Below are positions 60,654-64,000 of a stretch of DNA of 64,000 bases, one piece after another (the stretch's first letter is position 1; every line of letters starts with the position of its first letter). The stretch comes from Caloranaerobacter sp050286925. Lineage in GTDB: Bacteria > Bacillota > Clostridia > Tissierellales > Thermohalobacteraceae. Both the position numbers and the translations under genes were made by a program. The stretch is from NCBI RefSeq assembly GCF_050286925.1, contig NZ_JBFWFX010000006.1, positions 1-64,000 on the forward strand, read 5' to 3'. The notes beneath the pieces are model-generated. The model was not told where the DNA came from and did no database searches. It saw only the letters and a list, made by a program, of their open reading frames with translations.

Positions 60654-61292
60654 ATGAAAAATTTAGATTTTATCTACAAAAGACATAGTGTTAGAAAATT
60701 TAAAGACATAGATGTACCTATAGAAGATATAAAAGAAATAATAAAAGCAGGCACATATGCTCCATCAGGTAAGAATCTTCAAAACTGGCATTTTGTCGTT
60801 GTGAAAAATAAAGAAAAGATAGAGGAGATGGCTAGAATCGTCGAGAGAAAAAATGCGGAACTTGCAAATTATGCAAAAGATGAGGATACTAAAAAGTCCT
60901 TTACTAAATATCTTAAATATCATACAGTTTTTAGAAATGCACCGGTAGTAATATTAGTATATGCTGGTCCATATCCTTCAACTGGACTTGAACTGCTAAA
61001 AGAAAAAGGAGCATCAAAAGAAGAGTTAGATGCTGTTATACTGCCAAATCCAGGTATACAGAATATCGCAGCTGCAATGGAAAATATTCTCTTAGCTGCA
61101 TCTAATATGGGATATGGTACTTGCTGGATGACTGGACCTAACTATGCAAGTAAAGAAATAACTGACTATATAGGTTTTAAAAAAGAAGGTTATTTTCTTG
61201 CAGCAATGACTCCACTTGGAGTACCAGAAGAATCTGAACTAAAAAGCCCACCAAGAAAACCTTTAGAGGAAGTTATGACAATTATTGAATAA
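60654..61292 (+). CDS. Nitroreductase-family flavoprotein
   Basis: 212 residues of the FMN-dependent nitroreductase fold. N-terminal RHSVRKFKDIDVP binds FMN phosphate, followed by KAGTYAPSGKNLQNWHFVVV, AAMENILLAASNMGYGTCWM and the C-terminal MTPLGVPEE. Uses NAD(P)H to reduce unknown electron acceptors. GGAG ribosome site. One of the few plus-strand genes. Confidence 0.93.
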   Translation: MKNLDFIYKRHSVRKFKDIDVPIEDIKEIIKAGTYAPSGKNLQNWHFVVVKNKEKIEEMARIVERKNAELANYAKDEDTKKSFTKYLKYHTVFRNAPVVILVYAGPYPSTGLELLKEKGASKEELDAVILPNPGIQNIAAAMENILLAASNMGYGTCWMTGPNYASKEITDYIGFKKEGYFLAAMTPLGVPEESELKSPPRKPLEEVMTIIE

Positions 61293-61295
61293 AAA

Positions 61296-61330
61296 TATTT
61301 TAGCGGAGGTAAAAACCTCCGCTATTTATA
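61296..61330. terminator. bidirectional terminator, nitroreductase / HAD gene
   Basis: TAGCGGAGGT (61301-61310) and ACCTCCGCTA (61315-61324), loop AAAA. Lies in the convergent gap with A/T tracts on both sides, so it can serve both genes. Confidence 0.88.
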
Positions 61331-61334
61331 TTCA

Positions 61335-61805
61335 CTATCCTCTCAAAGTAGCTTTTAATCTATTGGGATTTAATAATAATTCTAAACAATCATCTATATT
61401 TTTTATTATAATATCACTATTTTTGATTGTTTCTGCAAAACAACCTTCATCTCCTATTATACATATCCCTATTTGAGCTTCCTTAAGCATAAGCATATCG
61501 TTATTTCCATTACCTATAGCTATACAATATTCAGCTCCTAATTTCCTAACAAAGTTAAGTTTATCAATTTGCCCATTTTCTTGAGAAATTATTTTTAGAC
61601 TAACATTTACATCTTTAAGATTTTCTTTTACATTGCCATACGTATCAGCTGTTAATACATAAACTTCTACTTTTTCACTCAACCTCTTAAGCTTTTCTTT
61701 GATTTCAGACCTTATAATACCATCTACAGCTAAAGTACCATTGTAATCAAATATAACATACTTTATTTTTAATTGTTTATATGACGGTATATCTACTTCA
61801 ATCAA
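61335..61805 (-). CDS. HAD-superfamily hydrolase (soluble P-type-ATPase-like)
   Basis: 156 residues. HAD motif I is DYNGTLA (first Asp nucleophile), motif II lies in VLTADTYGN, and motif IV in GNGNNDMLMLKEA. The small cap and overall sequence fit the soluble P-type-ATPase-like phosphatase group. Substrate unknown. TTG start after GAGGGGA. 40 bases downstream of pgi and probably cotranscribed. Confidence 0.88.
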   Translation of the reverse strand: MIEVDIPSYKQLKIKYVIFDYNGTLAVDGIIRSEIKEKLKRLSEKVEVYVLTADTYGNVKENLKDVNVSLKIISQENGQIDKLNFVRKLGAEYCIAIGNGNNDMLMLKEAQIGICIIGDEGCFAETIKNSDIIIKNIDDCLELLLNPNRLKATLRG

Positions 61806-61845
61806 ACTATCCCCTCACTAAAATAAATATATGTCTAAAACAATT

Positions 61846-63192
61846 TTATTTTTTCATTTTTTCAATTAATTCTTCTCTTAAATCTTCAAAACCAGGCTTA
61901 CCTAATAATGCAAACATATTTTTCTTATATGCTTCAACCCCTGGCTGATCAAAAGGATTAACACCTAATATATATCCACTTATTCCACATGCTTTTTCAA
62001 AGAAATAAATAAGCTTTCCAAAGTAATATTCATTCATTTCAGGCACATTTATTACGATATTAGGTACATTTCCATCAGTATGTGCAAGTAATGTGCCTTC
62101 AAAAGCTCTTTTGTTTACAAAATCTAAAGTCTTTCCTTTAAGATAATTAAGTCCATCTAAATCTTTCTCATTTTCTGGTATCTCTATGTCTTCTTTAGGA
62201 TTTATAATATTTACAATTGTTTCAAATAAATCCCTTCTACCATCTTGTATATATTGTCCTAGAGAGTGTAAATCTGTTGAGAATTCAACTGAAGCTGGGA
62301 ATATTCCCTTGCCATCTTTACCTTCACTTTCTCCATATAACTGTTTCCACCACTCTGCCAAATAGTGAAGATAAGGCTCATAGCTAACTAATATCTCTAT
62401 ATTTTTACCTTTTCTATAAAGTATATTTCTTAAAGCAGCATATTGATAGCAAGGATTTTTTTCTAAATCTTCTGCCATATACTCTTCTCTACCTGCTTTA
62501 GCACCTTCAATAATCTTATCTATATCTATACCTGCAACGGCTATTGGAAGTAATCCTACTGGTGTAAATATTGAAAATCTTCCTCCAACATCATCAGGTA
62601 TTACAAAAGTTTCATAGCCCTCTTCTTCAGCTAACTTTCTTAATGCTCCCTTAACTTTATCTGTTGTAGCAAATATCCTCTTTCTCGCTTCTTCTTTGCC
62701 ATATTTTTTCTCCATATATTCTTTTAATATTCTAAATGCTATAGCTGGCTCTGTTGTAGTTCCAGATTTTGATATTACATTTATACTTATATCTTTATCT
62801 TGTATAACGTCTAATAAATGCCTTAAATATGTACCACTAATATTATTTCCTACAAAATAAATTTCAGGTGTTTTTCTTTTATCTTTAGGAAGTATATTAT
62901 AAAATGTATGACCTAGAGCTTCTATTGCAGCTCTTGCTCCTAAATAAGAACCACCAATACCTACTACTATAAAAACATCTGAATTTTCTTTTATTCTTTC
63001 AGCAGCTAATTTTATTCTTTCAAACTCATCTTTATCATAATTAATAGGATAATCTACCCAACCTAAAAAATCATTACCTGGGCCACTCTTTTCATGAAGC
63101 ATTTTATGAGCAAAAGAAATTTGAGCTTTCATATATTCTAATTCATGTTCTTTTATAAGCGCATTAGAATAATCTAATGTAATAGTATTCAT
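61846..63192 (-). CDS. pgi: Glucose-6-phosphate isomerase
   Basis: Interconverts glucose 6-phosphate and fructose 6-phosphate. 448 residues, the length of Firmicutes enzymes. VVGIGGSYLGARAAIEALGH, VISKSGTTTEPAIAFRILKEY (phosphate site), DDVGGRFSIFTPVGLLPIAVAG and SLGQYIQDGRRDLFETIV with catalytic residues. GGGAGGGG ribosome site. Fermentative glycolysis is implied. Confidence 0.98.
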   Translation of the reverse strand: MNTITLDYSNALIKEHELEYMKAQISFAHKMLHEKSGPGNDFLGWVDYPINYDKDEFERIKLAAERIKENSDVFIVVGIGGSYLGARAAIEALGHTFYNILPKDKRKTPEIYFVGNNISGTYLRHLLDVIQDKDISINVISKSGTTTEPAIAFRILKEYMEKKYGKEEARKRIFATTDKVKGALRKLAEEEGYETFVIPDDVGGRFSIFTPVGLLPIAVAGIDIDKIIEGAKAGREEYMAEDLEKNPCYQYAALRNILYRKGKNIEILVSYEPYLHYLAEWWKQLYGESEGKDGKGIFPASVEFSTDLHSLGQYIQDGRRDLFETIVNIINPKEDIEIPENEKDLDGLNYLKGKTLDFVNKRAFEGTLLAHTDGNVPNIVINVPEMNEYYFGKLIYFFEKACGISGYILGVNPFDQPGVEAYKKNMFALLGKPGFEDLREELIEKMKK

Positions 63193-63270
63193 TTACTTCC
63201 CCTCCCTGATAATTTATACCCAATAGTTATATTTTACTATTATATAACATTCAAATCAAATATATTTATT

Positions 63271-63302
63271 AAAAAAATAGAGGGATTTAAAATCCCCCTA
63301 TT
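63271..63302 (-). terminator. nadC terminator
   Basis: AATAGAGGGATTT and AAATCCCCCTATT; the A-C mismatch on the plus strand becomes G-U in minus-strand RNA, followed by a seven-T run. Confidence 0.87.
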
Positions 63303-63309
63303 AATCTTC

Positions 63310-64000
63310 TTATTTAATATTCAAGCTGATATCTAGTGCTTTAACCGAATGAGTTAATGCTCCAACAGAGATTACATCTACCCCCGTTTTAGCAACTTCC
63401 TCAATATTATCTATATTAACATTACCAGATGCTTCTAATATAGCTTTTTTATTATTTATACTCACAGCTTCTTTCATATCCTCAATACTCATATTATCAA
63501 GCATTATAATATCGGCTCCTGCCTTTAGAGCTTGTTTGAACTCTTCAATAGTTTCAACTTCAACCTCTATCTTAACAGTATGTGAAACTTTTTCTCTTAT
63601 TAATTTAATTGCACTTTCTATACTCCCAACAGCTCTTATATGATTATCTTTTATCATAACAGCATCTGATAGATTATATCTGTGGTTTGCTCCTCCACCT
63701 AATCTTACAGCATATTTTTCTAAAACTCTAATACCTGGTGTAGTCTTTCTTGTATCAGCTACCCTAACATTATATTTCTCTACCTTATCTACAAACTTTC
63801 TAGTCTTAGTTGCAATTCCTGATAATCTCTGAAGAAAATTCAAAGCTGTTCTCTCACCAGATAAAATAGCTCTAGTTTTACCTTTTATCTTAGCTATAAC
63901 ATCACCTTTCCTTAAAAACTGTCCGTCTTCCTTTAACCTATGAAATTGTATATCTTTGTCGAGCAGTTTAAAAGTAATCTCAGCTATTTCTATTCCAGCT
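63310..64000 (-). CDS. nadC: Nicotinate-nucleotide pyrophosphorylase (partial, start off-window)
   Basis: Makes nicotinate mononucleotide from quinolinate and PRPP in NAD synthesis. The reading frame is open to the window edge: upstream of the internal Met at 63843 it reads GKTRAILSGERTALNF, normal NadC sequence, so the true start is further right. RVADTRKTTPGIRVLEKYAV and GGGANHRYNLSDAVMIKDNHI bind substrates; EVEVETIEEF and IMLDNMS follow. About 229 of some 275-280 residues are present. Confidence 0.96.
   Translation of the reverse strand, partial: AGIEIAEITFKLLDKDIQFHRLKEDGQFLRKGDVIAKIKGKTRAILSGERTALNFLQRLSGIATKTRKFVDKVEKYNVRVADTRKTTPGIRVLEKYAVRLGGGANHRYNLSDAVMIKDNHIRAVGSIESAIKLIREKVSHTVKIEVEVETIEEFKQALKAGADIIMLDNMSIEDMKEAVSINNKKAILEASGNVNIDNIEEVAKTGVDVISVGALTHSVKALDISLNIK

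Overview
The window comes from a low-G+C, endospore-forming anaerobic member of the Clostridia. Three things point there: very A/T-rich intergenic DNA, a full set of sporulation genes (spoIIE, yabP, yabQ, spoVT, spoVB-like, spoVG), and gene order matching the Bacillus subtilis origin-proximal block. That block runs purR-spoVG-glmU-prs-pth-mfd-prsA-spoVT-MATE-mazG-hup-yabO-yabP-yabQ-divIC-spoIIE-yabS-yabT-tilS-hpt-ftsH, later coaX/birA/dus/greA/lysS, and then an rRNA operon. A Na+-pumping methylmalonyl-CoA decarboxylase, thl-hbd-crt and no respiratory genes fit a fermentative, Na+-dependent lifestyle. The species cannot be named from the sequence. Nearly every gene is on the minus strand; only murC, a nitroreductase and one decayed gene are on the plus strand.

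Layout. 1-460: 5' end of a 16S rRNA gene with two tandem promoters. 459-5073: lysS and greA behind a consensus sigma-A promoter, and a three-gene cluster (HTH regulator, 'quinate 5-dehydrogenase'-like protein, unknown protein). 5179-8354: dusB, coaX and birA, with a palindromic repeat element between dusB and coaX. 8444-11094: three tandem paralogues built from carboxypeptidase-regulatory-like beta-sandwich repeats. 11248-18350: an eight-gene operon (mutase large and small subunits, meaB, epimerase, four decarboxylase subunits) converting succinyl-CoA to propionyl-CoA while exporting Na+. 18830-42763: the long conserved division, sporulation, nucleotide and cell-wall block. 43087-46047: murC (+), a Fur-type-regulated DUF2325 gene and an LCP cell-wall ligase. 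46237-49149: thlA-hbd-crt. 49350-53016: accBCDA behind a FapR-like operator. 53391-57807: a phospholipase-C-like protein, a BASS-family transporter, a thioredoxin-reductase-like flavoprotein and an M29 aminopeptidase. 58013-58296: a decayed isochorismatase-family gene. 58302-60337: two tiny membrane proteins and an NSS amino-acid transporter. 60654-64000: nitroreductase, HAD phosphatase, pgi and partial nadC.

Connections. BirA would biotinylate the two biotin carriers in the window: AccB for fatty-acid synthesis and the decarboxylase carrier for Na+ pumping. Regulatory sites read from sequence include a spoIIE promoter with the unusual 21-bp spacer and flanking Spo0A-like boxes, a sigma-H promoter for spoVG, a sigma-G-like promoter for spoVT, a Fur box and a FapR box.

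The most unusual signal is a dispersed imperfect-palindrome element of about 200 bp. There are two full copies (about 6231-6428 and 53172-53368), a half copy (41434-41528) and a right-end remnant (337-380). A central stem shows compensatory base changes between copies. Both full copies are flanked by a 22-25-bp direct duplication of the local terminator hairpin that overlaps the upstream gene's stop codon. A second, smaller A/T-rich inverted-repeat element lies at 18557-18710 and 42932-43030.
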